A stretch of 33,543 nucleotides of DNA, from the NCBI GenBank assembly GCA_947643415.1, contig CANRWA010000038.1:1-33543 (forward strand), written 5' to 3'. The position numbers and the translations under genes are program-made. The notes beneath the pieces are model-generated. The model searched no databases and was not told where the DNA came from. It was given only the letters and a program-made list of their open reading frames with translations. Shown piece after piece: positions 22,605-31,862 of this stretch. This DNA is from an uncultured Clostridia bacterium. Lineage in GTDB: Bacteria; Bacillota; Clostridia; Lachnospirales; Lachnospiraceae. Every line of letters begins with the position of its first letter. Positions within the stretch are counted from its first letter, which is position 1.

Positions 22605-22943
22605 ATGAAGAAAAAAATAAGGAATTTTACTGTAAAACAGAGGATAAAACTGGCCGGGGCATTTGCCCCGGCTGTCATTTTGGGGAACGCCATGACCGCC
22701 TTTGCCAAAGAAGAGACTACCGGGGTAACGGAGGTAACGAATGGCATTAACATCCTGACAACACTTATACTTGCCTGTGTGGCAGGCGTGGGCGTTATTT
22801 TCCTGGCAATCGGGCTGCTTGATTTTGGGGCCGCTTACTCTGCCCATGATACCACCCGGCAGTCCATAGCAATCAAGAAAGTAATCGGGGCCCTTATTAT
22901 GATTGCAGTTCCCGCCATACTGAAACTGCTGGGGGCAGTGTAA
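22605..22943 (+). CDS. VirB2-like conjugal pilin/membrane protein
   Basis: A 112-aa protein. The N-terminus has a long signal-like segment (LAGAFAPAVILGNAMTAFA) with a cleavage site near AFA-KE, followed by two hydrophobic helices (ILTTLILACVAGVGVIFLAIG and KVIGALIMIAVPAILKLL) separated by a short polar loop. This is the VirB2/TrbC topology and also that of small CTn membrane proteins (Maff2-like). It sits just before the VirB6-like gene and heads the conjugation block. The family is assigned from topology and position rather than sequence identity. Confidence 0.65.
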   Translation: MKKKIRNFTVKQRIKLAGAFAPAVILGNAMTAFAKEETTGVTEVTNGINILTTLILACVAGVGVIFLAIGLLDFGAAYSAHDTTRQSIAIKKVIGALIMIAVPAILKLLGAV

Positions 22944-22956
22944 AGGAGGCGGCAGC

Positions 22957-23778
22957 ATGTCTGACTTGATAGATATCTTACGTGGGGAAGGATTTTATGA
23001 TTATGCAGGCTACATATGGAATGACATTATTAAAATGGCAACCGGGGCTATGCTGAAAAATCCCACGACAGGCACCTACAGAGACACATGGGCGGATGTT
23101 ACCAGTGTATATACCATAATGAATGTCCTGGCAGGAGTGCTTGTCACCCTGTTCTTTTTATATGGCTTCTGCCGGGAAAGCACAGACCTCCATACAGAAA
23201 TGACATTTGACCGGACGGTGAAACTGTTCATCCGCCTGGTTATAGTCATCAATGCAGTGACCTTTGCTTTCCAGTGGATCCCGGATTTCCTGAAATGGGG
23301 GACAGACCTGACAGGGGCAGTGCTGGGAGTAAAAAAATTTGGGTTCTACTTTGATGGGAAAGAGATTTACGAACAGGTATCCGGTGCGGATGGCGGCGGT
23401 TTTGATGCCTTTTTAACCTAATTCCTCTTCTTTATCTATACCAGCGTGTGCGCCTTTATGGTCGTCCAGCCCGTTTAAAAGCGGGTACTGAAAATTTACA
23501 TGACAGCTCCTTTCTGCGGCCTTGCCCTGTCTACGCTGGCGGCAGGCGGGCAGTTATCCCAGGTAGGGTATTCCTATATCCGTACATTTTTTGGATATGT
23601 GCTGGAAGCACTGCTGATTGCCATGGCCATCGTTCTTGGCACTACTTTTATCGGCACCATTGCCATAAAGAGTGACAATGCTGTGATGGTGCTGGTGGAA
23701 TACTGCCTGAAAATGGGGGCTGTCACAAGTGCTGTAAAAGGGGCAGAAACCATGATGCAGAAAGCATTCGGTCTATAA
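22957..23778 (+). pseudogene. VirB6/TrbL-like channel protein interrupted by two in-frame stops
   Basis: A single frame runs from the ATG at 22957 (after AAAGGAGG) to 23778, about 273 residues if the stops were sense codons. Both parts fit one polytopic membrane protein: VYTIMNVLAGVLVTLFFLYG and VKLFIRLVIVINAV in the first, then FLFFIYTSVCAFMVV between the stops, and KRVLKIYMTAPFCGLALSTL with AGGQLSQVGYSYIRTFFGYV after them. The stops are TAA at 23419-23421 and 23476-23478. Other genes here use TAA normally, so recoding is unlikely. No ribosome site precedes the ATG at 23500. It is probably inactivated, or the two codons are sequencing errors. Confidence 0.8.
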
Positions 23779-23792
23779 AGGGGGTGAAAAAA

Positions 23793-24182
23793 ATGAATAA
23801 GGAGATCAACCAGGATATCGGTGGGATCAAGAATGATTTTTACAAAGGCCTGAGCCTGCGGGAAGTAGTTTATGGTGCTGCTGCTTTTCTCGCTGGTGCT
23901 GGCGGTGTGGCTGCCATGGTCTTTGTTTACCATGTCAATGTAAACATTGCCATCACGGTATGCATCCCAGTACTTGCCGTGATCGGGCTGTGTGGGTTCT
24001 ATTCCCGCAATGGGATGACGCTCCCTGCCATAATAAAAAAAGCATTCCGGCTAAAGAAACAGAAGCCGCTGACCTGGTGCAGCAGGCAGGGAGAAAAAGA
24101 GGGTAGCATAAAACCAGAGCCAGAGGCAAAAGGGATCGAAAGCATACTGATCCGTATAGAAGAAAGGAGACAGAAGAGATGA
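23793..24182 (+). CDS. PrgI family protein (VirB3-like)
   Basis: A 129-aa protein with the PrgI pattern: an N-terminal basic stretch (DFYKGLSLREVVYGAAAFL) leading into two close membrane helices (GAAAFLAGAGGVAAMVFV and IAITVCIPVLAVIGLCGFY), then a basic cytoplasmic tail. PrgI proteins hold VirB4 at the membrane in Gram-positive type IV secretion. The ATG at 23793 has AAAGGGGG eight bases upstream, better than the GTG at 23784. The stop overlaps the next ATG as ATGA. Confidence 0.85.
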   Translation: MNKEINQDIGGIKNDFYKGLSLREVVYGAAAFLAGAGGVAAMVFVYHVNVNIAITVCIPVLAVIGLCGFYSRNGMTLPAIIKKAFRLKKQKPLTWCSRQGEKEGSIKPEPEAKGIESILIRIEERRQKR

Positions 24183-24346
24183 TACCAGAAAGGCAGACGG
24201 AAACCATGCCATACCAGAGACGAAGCACAGAGAGAAATTTTGCAGACCAAATGGGGGCTTTCTTTGGGGAACCAGAGGAAATGTCCGGGGAAAGAGCAGC
24301 AGAAGAAACCGTTTATGACTGGGATGGGGGTGAGTACCGTGAATAA
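24179..24346 (+). CDS. 55-aa hypothetical protein coupled to PrgI
   Basis: The ATG at 24179 overlaps the PrgI stop as ATGA, and the frame runs 55 codons to TAA at 24344. It overlaps the start of the large ArdC-type gene by 8 nt. The peptide is charged, with a small RNFADQMGAFFGEPEEM helix, and ends in DWDGGEYRE. Overlaps on both sides suggest a real, translationally coupled gene. The function is unknown. Confidence 0.6.
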   Translation: MIPERQTETMPYQRRSTERNFADQMGAFFGEPEEMSGERAAEETVYDWDGGEYRE

Positions 24347-27035
24347 GATGAGGGAAGATATGATAAAGGCGTTTGTTGCTTCCCTGGAACAGGAGACCAT
24401 CCCCTGGCGTAAAAAGTGGGCAGAACTAGGCGTAAGGCCCTGTAACGCTGTTACCGGAAATAATTACAGGGGTGCCAATGTACTCTGGCTTATGTATATG
24501 CAGGAAGAGATGGGGTATAAGGATAACCGATGGTGCACATTTAAACAGGCACAGGAACAGGGCTGGCGGATCCGGAAAGGAGAGAAAGGAACACGGATTG
24601 AATTCTGGTCCTGGTATGATACAGAAAAGAAAAAGCGCCTGGACTGGATGGAAATGGAGAACCTGAGAAATGAGCTGGAACCGGACGAATTTATAAAACG
24701 GGTAAAGCCTATGGACCGGGTAAGCGTGGTGTTCAATGCCCAGCAGATAGAAGGAATCCCGGAACAGGTTATCCCACATAATATATTGGATGAAGATACA
24801 TTGATGGCACAGAGGGAGATTCTCCTTAAAAATATGTCCCTATCTTTTTATGAAGGGGGTTCCAAAGCCTATTACCGGCCATCCACGGATTCTGTCCATA
24901 TGCCGGAAATAAGCCTTTTTGAAAACGAGTATTCCTATATGGCTACCTTCCTGCATGAGGCAGGGCACGCCACTGGGCACAGCAGCCGCCTGAACCGTGA
25001 TATGCAGGGCACCTTTGGTTCGCCAGAGTATGCCAGGGAAGAACTGAGGGCAGAGATTGCCTCTGCCTTTACGGCGCAGGCTTTGGGACTGCCAGGGGCA
25101 GACAGCAGTTTTGATAACCATAAAGCCTATATCCAGAACTGGATCCAGATACTGAAAAAGGAACCAAATGAACTGTTCCGGGCAATCAATGATGCAGAGA
25201 AGATCTCGGACTACCTTATGGAAAAAGGCGTATTTGAACAGGTCCGGGAAAAGGAAAGGGAACTGCCAGGAAAGACCAGTTCAGAGAGAATGGAGGAAGC
25301 AGGGCAATTTAATCCCAGCCAAGAAGCAGTCATCCAGGATGGGAAGAAACTGGGACTGGATGTTACGGTCTATGCGGATACCAGATTTAGCACCGCACAA
25401 ATGCTGCAAATTTATTATGGGCTGAAGAATGGGGTGGATGCTGGCAGATATGCCGCCCCGGATTTGAATGCATTGCAGATGAAAGAAATCCGGAAAGGGC
25501 TGGAGGCAGGATTGGATGTCAGTTTATATGACAATCCAGACTTAACGTGGGATCAGATGTTTCAGATCCGGTGGGGACTCGTAAAAGGATTGGATGCCAG
25601 TATTTATGCAGATCCTAAATATAATTTTGATCAAATGAAAGAGATCCAGAAAGGACTGGAGGCAGGGATGGATGTCAGTTCTTATGCGGATCCCAAATAT
25701 GATTCTATGGAGATGAAGGAAATCCGGGAAAGATTGAGGCAAAGCCTAGAGCCAGTTGTCACTATTCTTTGGAGCGAACACAGCCATTTCCATGACGGCG
25801 ACACAATGAGCCTTTCTGAAGCAAACACCCTCATAGAAAGCCTTGACAGAGCCACCGTTGCCGAGGAAGGCTATTATAAGACCAAGTTCCGCATTGACTT
25901 TGTAATGGACGGGCAGCCTGACAATTATATCGGACGGCAGGATTTAGGGGATGGGGACGGCACACTCATAGACCATATCGAAAGCTATCACGCCCATTAT
26001 GAGAATAATGAAAAATGGGACAATTATGTTTTACGCAACGAGGGCAGGGAAGCACTGGAAGCGGACAAAGCATATCGGAAAATGCTCCTGCAAGAGTTTG
26101 TCCCCTACCTGAAACTGCACAATAATCTCTCCAACATGGAGCGGGCCGCTATGGAAGCATTGCAGGAAGGCGGGAACATGACACCTGAAGAAACCGCCTA
26201 CCACACGGCCATGAAAGCGTATGTTTCCGAGTGCCGGAGGCTTGTTAACCAAGGCAAATATAACCTGCCACCTGTTCCTCAGCTGAAAGAGTTTGACAAG
26301 GAGCTGGCAGCCTACACGGAACATGTCAGGGAGGAAATTGCACAGGAAGCCGCAGCCGCAGGAATGACCGTAGAAGAATATGCAGCTAACGGTTACGAGC
26401 CATACGCCGCAGATCCGCCCGACCCTACAAACACCGTCAAGGATATGCAGGAATACAGTGCGAAGGGGCAGGCGGCCCCAGAGAGCAAAACGGTTTACTA
26501 TACAATCAATGAGGAGGCTGCCCGCCGTGCCAATGATGCAAACAGTTTTTCCGACTACAAGCCTGGCAGCGCAACCGCTGAATACCGCCAAATGGTAGAC
26601 AAAGCCGTGGAGATCGGGGAACGGCAGAAAAAACGTACAGACCCCATGTATCATGAAAAGATTGACAGGATAGACCATAATCTGCTGGATGAAGTGGCCA
26701 AGATGGAACTGGATCTGCGTGTCTCGGCAGAAGAACGGCTTGCCCGGTGGTCTGGTGACTATTCCACATTTGAACCAGTAAGGGATGGGCTGACCAATCA
26801 GGAACTGCAGGAACATCTTGATATACTCCGCCGCAGACAAATCCCATCGCGGGAAGAAATCTACCAGGGCATGCCGGAGGAAAAAAAGCAGCTCTATGAT
26901 ATGAACATGGATTATGGTGACAGGGAAGGGGCAGAAAGGCTGATAGAGGAACAGCGTCAGAAGCTTCAGGAAGAAGAAAACAGGACACAGCAGAGACAGG
27001 AAAGGAGTGTGGCAGCACATGGCAAGATACGGTAA
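24339..27035 (+). CDS. Large polyvalent ArdC-type protein (ssDNA-binding/zincin + repeats)
   Basis: About 898 aa. Residues 1-160 match the ArdC N-terminal ssDNA-binding domain (WRKKWAELGVRPCNAVTGNN, then YRGANVLWL). A zincin domain follows with HEAGH at residues 206-210 and a later AREELRAEIASAF, the usual third-ligand region. Then come five 26-residue repeats (25353-25742), an LPD-type domain with GYYKTKF and GRQDLGDGDGTLIDHIESYH, and a helical end with YYTINEEAARRANDANSFSDY and MPEEKKQLYD. ArdC proteins protect incoming conjugative single strands from restriction. The GTG at 24339 follows GGGATGGGGG by eight bases. The ATG at 24348 is an alternative. The stop overlaps the VirB4 start. Confidence 0.88.
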   Translation: MNKMREDMIKAFVASLEQETIPWRKKWAELGVRPCNAVTGNNYRGANVLWLMYMQEEMGYKDNRWCTFKQAQEQGWRIRKGEKGTRIEFWSWYDTEKKKRLDWMEMENLRNELEPDEFIKRVKPMDRVSVVFNAQQIEGIPEQVIPHNILDEDTLMAQREILLKNMSLSFYEGGSKAYYRPSTDSVHMPEISLFENEYSYMATFLHEAGHATGHSSRLNRDMQGTFGSPEYAREELRAEIASAFTAQALGLPGADSSFDNHKAYIQNWIQILKKEPNELFRAINDAEKISDYLMEKGVFEQVREKERELPGKTSSERMEEAGQFNPSQEAVIQDGKKLGLDVTVYADTRFSTAQMLQIYYGLKNGVDAGRYAAPDLNALQMKEIRKGLEAGLDVSLYDNPDLTWDQMFQIRWGLVKGLDASIYADPKYNFDQMKEIQKGLEAGMDVSSYADPKYDSMEMKEIRERLRQSLEPVVTILWSEHSHFHDGDTMSLSEANTLIESLDRATVAEEGYYKTKFRIDFVMDGQPDNYIGRQDLGDGDGTLIDHIESYHAHYENNEKWDNYVLRNEGREALEADKAYRKMLLQEFVPYLKLHNNLSNMERAAMEALQEGGNMTPEETAYHTAMKAYVSECRRLVNQGKYNLPPVPQLKEFDKELAAYTEHVREEIAQEAAAAGMTVEEYAANGYEPYAADPPDPTNTVKDMQEYSAKGQAAPESKTVYYTINEEAARRANDANSFSDYKPGSATAEYRQMVDKAVEIGERQKKRTDPMYHEKIDRIDHNLLDEVAKMELDLRVSAEERLARWSGDYSTFEPVRDGLTNQELQEHLDILRRRQIPSREEIYQGMPEEKKQLYDMNMDYGDREGAERLIEEQRQKLQEEENRTQQRQERSVAAHGKIR
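25353..25742 (+). repeat. Five in-phase 78-bp repeats in the ArdC-type gene
   Basis: Five consecutive 26-residue units follow the pattern G-(L/V/M)-D-(V/A)-x-x-Y-(A/D)-x-P/T-x-x-x-x-x-Q/E-M-x-x-I-x-x-G/R-L. Examples are GLDASIYADPKYNFDQMKEI and GMDVSSYADPKYDSMEMKEI. They look like short helix-turn-helix solenoid units and are probably a protein-interaction spacer. Confidence 0.85.
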
Positions 27036-29442
27036 GGCCAGCAGGCAGATGACAGAGAGGGTTTACAAGACCCCTTACTGTATTCAGGATACGATTCCCA
27101 TATACCGGATCGCCCAGAATGGGATCTTTGAACTGGAAAAACCCAATAAGCCATTGGGTTCAAAAAAAGAAAGGCACCTGTTTGACAGGGTATATCTTTT
27201 TGAGGACATTAACTTCTCTACACAAGATGAGGATGAAAAGGAACAGACGGATAAAAAATTTAAGAAACTTCTGAATTCCATGAATGTCAGTTATAAGATC
27301 ATAGTGAGCAACCACTATGCTGATAACAGCAGGCTTCGGGAATCCATCCTCCACAAGGCTTCCCGGAAAGAGTATGAACCATTGGCTGAGGAATACCGCA
27401 GGCTGGTTGGAAAACGGCTGGAGGAGGGCAGGAATGGGATTGAACAGTCCCGGTATTATGTAGTCACCTGCAGGGAGACGGACTTTGAATCAGCAAGGAA
27501 TTATTTTAATACCATAGAATACTCTATTGTACAGTTTTTCCGCAGCTTTGGCAGCGGGCTTGTGCCGCTGGATGCCTGTGAACGCCTGCGGGCATTGCAT
27601 GGGTTTTACCGTATGGGAGAGGAAGAGGAATTTGGTTTTGACTGGAATGAGTACCTTTCGCTAAAACGTGACTGGCGGAATGACATTATCAATGTTTCGC
27701 TGAAAGAACATAAGGAATTCCTTGAATTTGAATCCGGGAAATGCGCCTGTGCCATGTTTGTGCGCAAATATGCCAGCGGGCTGTCGGATAAGTTTATGAA
27801 TGAACTGACTACTGTGGCATTCCCTGTCATGGTCACCCTGGATATTGAGCCGTTGGACAATGCCAGTGCATACAATTTGGTTATGAAAAAATACATGAAT
27901 AACGAAATGGGGATCATACGCCAGCAGGAGGCAAAGAACAACGCCGGGGACTATTCGAGCAATATTTCTTATGAAAAGAGGACGCAGCAGAAAGAGCTGG
28001 AAGAAATGTTAGATGACCTCCACTCTTTTGATGAGCGTCTTTTTTATGTGGGATTTACCATCCTGATCCAGGCAGGGTCTGAGGAAGAATTAAAGGAGCG
28101 GAAGGAGAAGATAAAGATTATCGGCCAGACCTATAACATGGATATCGTGCCCCATTCCTATAACCAGTTGGATGCCATGAATACCACACTCCCTACCGGG
28201 GCGAGGTTTGTGGATACCATGCGCACCATCAAGACAGATTCCCTTTCTATCTTTGCCCCCTTCAATGTGCAGGAGATCCAGGATGAAGGAGGCTTTTGTT
28301 ATGGTGTGAATGAGGTAACGAAAAACCTTGTCCTTGGCAACCGCAAGGAACTGAAAAACGGGAATGGCATGGTATTCGGAGTTCCCGGTTCCGGGAAATC
28401 TTTTGATGAAAAAACGGAGATGGGACAGGTATATGCTTTCACAGAAGATGATATTATCATCATTGATCCCATGGGAGAATATGAAGGGATTGCCAGTGAA
28501 TGGAACGGGGCTTATTACAACTTGTCACAGAGCCAGGAGAATGTCTATTATATCAATCCGTTCCATGTACCGGAGTTAATACCGGATAAAGACCGTTTTA
28601 TTGCTGAAAAAGCTGAATTTGCCTATGCCATCTGTGAGCAGGCATTAAAACCAGCACCATTGACCAGCAAACATATCGCTGTGATCGACCGGGCGGTAAG
28701 GACCATGTACGAGGAATATTTTAAAGAATATGAGCAGGCAAAAAGAAAGGAAAAGAAAGGGTTTTCCGGGCACAACAGCCCAACTATTTCCATCATGAGG
28801 GGGACGATCCGGGAAGACAGCGCAAACCCGGATGCAGAAGAACTTTATGAACATCTGGAAGTATTCGCTGAGGGCACTCTCGATATTTTTTCCAGACAGC
28901 AGTCCGTATCCCCAGAGAACCGTTTTACTGTCTATGGATTTTCAGAGCTGGGGAAAAGGATGCGGTCCATGGCAATGCTCGTTATGATCGAGAGCATTAC
29001 TTCCCGGATCAAATACAACCAGTCCAGGGATGTGGCTACCTGGGTCTATGTGGATGAGATCCATGAACTGTGGGGAGAGGAATATTCCCTGTCTGCTATA
29101 AAAAGGATGTGGCGGGAGGTCAGGAAGCGGGGAGGGATCTGTACCGGAATGACCCAGAACATTCTGGAAGCTACCGATAACAAAGAGATCAAGACTATGG
29201 TGTCAAACAGTGAATTTACCTTGCTCCTTGACCAGGGCGTCATGGACAAGGAAGATGTCAGTGACATTTTCCAGTTGTCTGACAAACAGGCAGGGTACGT
29301 CAACGGTGCAAAAAAAGGCTGTGGTCTGATCCGCTTTGGCAAAAAGATCGTGCCCTTTGACAACACGGTAGATAAAGGGTCAGGCCTGTACCAGTTGTTT
29401 AATACTGACTTCCATGAGATGGCCGGACAAAAGGACAGGTGA
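27019..29442 (+). CDS. VirB4-family conjugation ATPase
   Basis: A 807-aa ATPase that powers the type IV secretion channel. The N-terminal half is the VirB4 substrate/pore domain. Walker A is GVPGSGKS (residues 454-461) and Walker B is WVYVDEIH (675-682), followed by WREVRKRGGICTGMTQN, with the conserved arginine and Gln seen in the family. The length is normal for Gram-positive VirB4. The ATG at 27019 begins the family-like MARYGKAS. The GTG at 27007 lies too close to the AAAGGAG. It overlaps the ArdC-type gene by 17 nt, and the hydrolase gene follows 6 nt later. Confidence 0.95.
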   Translation: MARYGKASRQMTERVYKTPYCIQDTIPIYRIAQNGIFELEKPNKPLGSKKERHLFDRVYLFEDINFSTQDEDEKEQTDKKFKKLLNSMNVSYKIIVSNHYADNSRLRESILHKASRKEYEPLAEEYRRLVGKRLEEGRNGIEQSRYYVVTCRETDFESARNYFNTIEYSIVQFFRSFGSGLVPLDACERLRALHGFYRMGEEEEFGFDWNEYLSLKRDWRNDIINVSLKEHKEFLEFESGKCACAMFVRKYASGLSDKFMNELTTVAFPVMVTLDIEPLDNASAYNLVMKKYMNNEMGIIRQQEAKNNAGDYSSNISYEKRTQQKELEEMLDDLHSFDERLFYVGFTILIQAGSEEELKERKEKIKIIGQTYNMDIVPHSYNQLDAMNTTLPTGARFVDTMRTIKTDSLSIFAPFNVQEIQDEGGFCYGVNEVTKNLVLGNRKELKNGNGMVFGVPGSGKSFDEKTEMGQVYAFTEDDIIIIDPMGEYEGIASEWNGAYYNLSQSQENVYYINPFHVPELIPDKDRFIAEKAEFAYAICEQALKPAPLTSKHIAVIDRAVRTMYEEYFKEYEQAKRKEKKGFSGHNSPTISIMRGTIREDSANPDAEELYEHLEVFAEGTLDIFSRQQSVSPENRFTVYGFSELGKRMRSMAMLVMIESITSRIKYNQSRDVATWVYVDEIHELWGEEYSLSAIKRMWREVRKRGGICTGMTQNILEATDNKEIKTMVSNSEFTLLLDQGVMDKEDVSDIFQLSDKQAGYVNGAKKGCGLIRFGKKIVPFDNTVDKGSGLYQLFNTDFHEMAGQKDR

Positions 29443-29448
29443 TGGCAG

Positions 29449-31134
29449 GTGCAGAAGAAAATACGACCGGGGAGGTTTTCAGAAAAAGAGCTTTCCATAA
29501 TAGGAAAACTAAGTGAAGTGGCAAAAAAAAGATTTTTGTCTTTAAACAAGGAAAATCAGAAAAAACTTTTAAAACGGGCAGAGGAAGCCGCAAAGCGCAG
29601 AGAACAGAGGGAGGGAAAAAAGAAAGAGAAAAAGAAGAAAGACGCCAGAACGAAAAAAGAAAAAGAAAAGAAGAGAACAAAAGACCTGTCGGACCCCCGG
29701 CACCAGTACCAGCCGGGAAGAAACCAGAAAGCCAGGCTGCAGGCTTATACAGCAACTGCCCTGGAAAGGATGCTGGGCAGCACAGGAGAGGAGGAAAGAC
29801 AACAGGATACGGAGGCAGAAAATCAGGAAAACAGGATATGGACAGGGGTGAGGGCGGCCTCTGTCCTTTCTTTTGAAGGAGTGGGGAAGGGGAGGTACTG
29901 GAACCATAGCAGCCTGGCACAGAAACAGGCAAAAAAACATGCGATCCGGAAGATGGCAGAAAAGGCGGTACAAAAGATAAAATCATTCTATAAAAAGATC
30001 CGCCGCAGGAAAAGAGTTCTGAAAGGAATGAAATGGCTGGCAAACCCCCTTTACTGGATTGCTGCCATAGTACTTCTTCTTCTCATTATAGTCATTTTCC
30101 TTGTTTGCGGTATCCTGCTGGAAATGGAAGAGGATACCAGGACACACCAGTGCCAGGTGTCAGTCCAGACAGAAAGTTACCGGGAACTGGTGTCAGAATA
30201 CTGTGAAAAGTATGGGATTGATGATTATGTTGACCTGTGTCTGGCCGTAATGGAACAGGAGAGCGGCGGCCGTGGCGTGGATGTCATGCAGGCAGAGCAG
30301 TCCTACCACAATACAAGCCCGCCCATAGACACGGCAGAGGAAAGCATTGACTGCGGGGTTCATGAGATCTGTGACTGCCTGAAAAAAAGTAAGACAGAAA
30401 GCCCGGATGACATACCAGCCATTTCCTTAGCCCTTCAAGGATATAACTACGGAAATGGTTACATAGAATGGGCGCTTAACTACTACAATGGTTATTCCCT
30501 TGAAAATGCGGAACTTTTTTCCCAGAACATGTGCGCCAGCCTGGGGCTGCCCCGTTATGGCGACCCGGAATATGTCCCCCATGTGCTGCGGTACTATGTT
30601 CCCAATGAGGAAACAACGGTTACCAATGCAGAAGCATCCAAGCTGATCAAAGAATTAAGAGAGAATAATAAAGCGGATGCGGCAGTGTGGAAAGTAATTG
30701 AAAAGGGTGCCAGCCTGACTGATACCGTTACTTATGGAATGCTGGACCCGCCAAGACAGGATGACGGAAGGGACCATCCCACTGTGCTTGACTGCTCTTC
30801 CTTTGTGGCATGGAGTTTCCATAAAGCTGGATATACGGGAATCCCTTATGAATCCACAACAAGGACTTTTATTGACTCGAAAAAATTTGAGACGATAAAG
30901 GCAGATGGATTACAGCCAGGAGACATTGGGCTGAAAAGCGCAACAGCACCCACTGGAGGGGCAAACCATGTAGGTATCTATTGCGGTAAGTTAAAGAATG
31001 GGACAAAAGTGTGGCTCCACTGCACATCCGAAAATGGGCACTCGTTGACAGGAAACAGCTCCGGGGTGCTGATAAGCCCTTATACAAACTTTACCTATTT
31101 CCGCAGATTCAAAAAATGGAACAAAACAGAATAA
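29449..31134 (+). CDS. Conjugation peptidoglycan hydrolase: lysozyme-like + NlpC/P60
   Basis: A 561-aa single-pass protein. The cytoplasmic N-terminus (1-190) is strongly basic, with a KKKEKKKKDARTKKEKEKK stretch. The membrane helix at about 203-224 is followed outside by a lysozyme-like domain (about 245-370, CLAVMEQESGGRG with the likely catalytic Glu271) and an NlpC/P60 domain with Cys449 (LDCSSFVAWSFHKAG), His507 (NHVGIYCG) and a third residue near His524 (VWLHC). This is the Tn916 Orf14-like layout. It opens the cell wall for the channel. The GTG start at 29449 follows AAAGGACAGG. Confidence 0.92.
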   Translation: MQKKIRPGRFSEKELSIIGKLSEVAKKRFLSLNKENQKKLLKRAEEAAKRREQREGKKKEKKKKDARTKKEKEKKRTKDLSDPRHQYQPGRNQKARLQAYTATALERMLGSTGEEERQQDTEAENQENRIWTGVRAASVLSFEGVGKGRYWNHSSLAQKQAKKHAIRKMAEKAVQKIKSFYKKIRRRKRVLKGMKWLANPLYWIAAIVLLLLIIVIFLVCGILLEMEEDTRTHQCQVSVQTESYRELVSEYCEKYGIDDYVDLCLAVMEQESGGRGVDVMQAEQSYHNTSPPIDTAEESIDCGVHEICDCLKKSKTESPDDIPAISLALQGYNYGNGYIEWALNYYNGYSLENAELFSQNMCASLGLPRYGDPEYVPHVLRYYVPNEETTVTNAEASKLIKELRENNKADAAVWKVIEKGASLTDTVTYGMLDPPRQDDGRDHPTVLDCSSFVAWSFHKAGYTGIPYESTTRTFIDSKKFETIKADGLQPGDIGLKSATAPTGGANHVGIYCGKLKNGTKVWLHCTSENGHSLTGNSSGVLISPYTNFTYFRRFKKWNKTE

Positions 31135-31145
31135 GGAGGTTTAGC

Positions 31146-31844
31146 ATGTTAAAAAAGATCAGATGCATTTACTGGAATCAGAGAGATAAAGGCAAAGGAG
31201 GGCCGTGCCTTCTGGCTTTCGGCATGATGCTATTTCTGTTTACATTACTGATCATTTGCAGTATCCGGGCAGGAATCCGCATAGGAAACCACATGGAAAG
31301 CATTTCTGGGACTGCCGTTACTGCATCTTCTCCCAGCGGGACTGCTGTTTCTGAGGGAGCAGCGGAAGAGACAAATAAGGAAGATGTGGGAGAGCAGTAT
31401 CTGGAAGAGACCTCAGATACTGGAAATTCGGAACAGGAGAAGCATTACCGTCTGGAAACAGAAGGGATCTCTTCGTTATCCGGTTTTATGAGTGATGAAG
31501 CCTATAAGAAACTGGTTTCACAGCTTACCACGGAGCTGGGGAAAAAGAAGATCCACTCCGTACGGCGGCTGGATTACCAGAATACCAATGATACATGGCA
31601 GGTAATATCCTGGCTGCTGGCTTCGGACGGCAGTGTTTGGAAGATGGGCTATAACCTGAAAAGCTGTGCCATTACACTGACAGAGACTTCCCTGTCTGAA
31701 CAGGATGTTTCTGACATGAAAAGGGCAGAAGAAAAAAGGCAGGCAGATAAACTGAAAAAACAACAGAGGGCAGTAAAGAAAAAGCAGGAAGCAGCTAAAA
31801 AGAAAACTGCAAAAAAGAAAAAAACAAAAAAGCAAACAGGCTAA
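31146..31844 (+). CDS. Single-pass membrane protein of the transfer operon, function unknown
   Basis: A 232-aa protein. A basic N-terminus precedes one membrane helix (LLAFGMMLFLFTLLIICSI). A Ser/Thr/Glu-rich linker leads to a small domain (about 110-190, with YKKLVSQLTTELGKKKIHSV and WQVISWLLASDGSVWKMGYN) and then a lysine-rich tail (KKKQEAAKKKTAKKKKTKK). By position after the hydrolase it is probably a channel or surface-associated accessory, perhaps a divergent VirB8/TcpC-like protein, but no such fold is evident. The ribosome site AAGGAGG is strong. It lies 11 nt after the hydrolase and 18 nt before the next gene. Confidence 0.6.
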   Translation: MLKKIRCIYWNQRDKGKGGPCLLAFGMMLFLFTLLIICSIRAGIRIGNHMESISGTAVTASSPSGTAVSEGAAEETNKEDVGEQYLEETSDTGNSEQEKHYRLETEGISSLSGFMSDEAYKKLVSQLTTELGKKKIHSVRRLDYQNTNDTWQVISWLLASDGSVWKMGYNLKSCAITLTETSLSEQDVSDMKRAEEKRQADKLKKQQRAVKKKQEAAKKKTAKKKKTKKQTG

Positions 31845-31862
31845 AACAGGAGGTATATATTA

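Noticed and set aside
23500..23778. Independent 92-aa membrane gene after the VirB6-like stops
   Set aside because: No ribosome site precedes the ATG, and the frame is continuous with the upstream part of the same protein.
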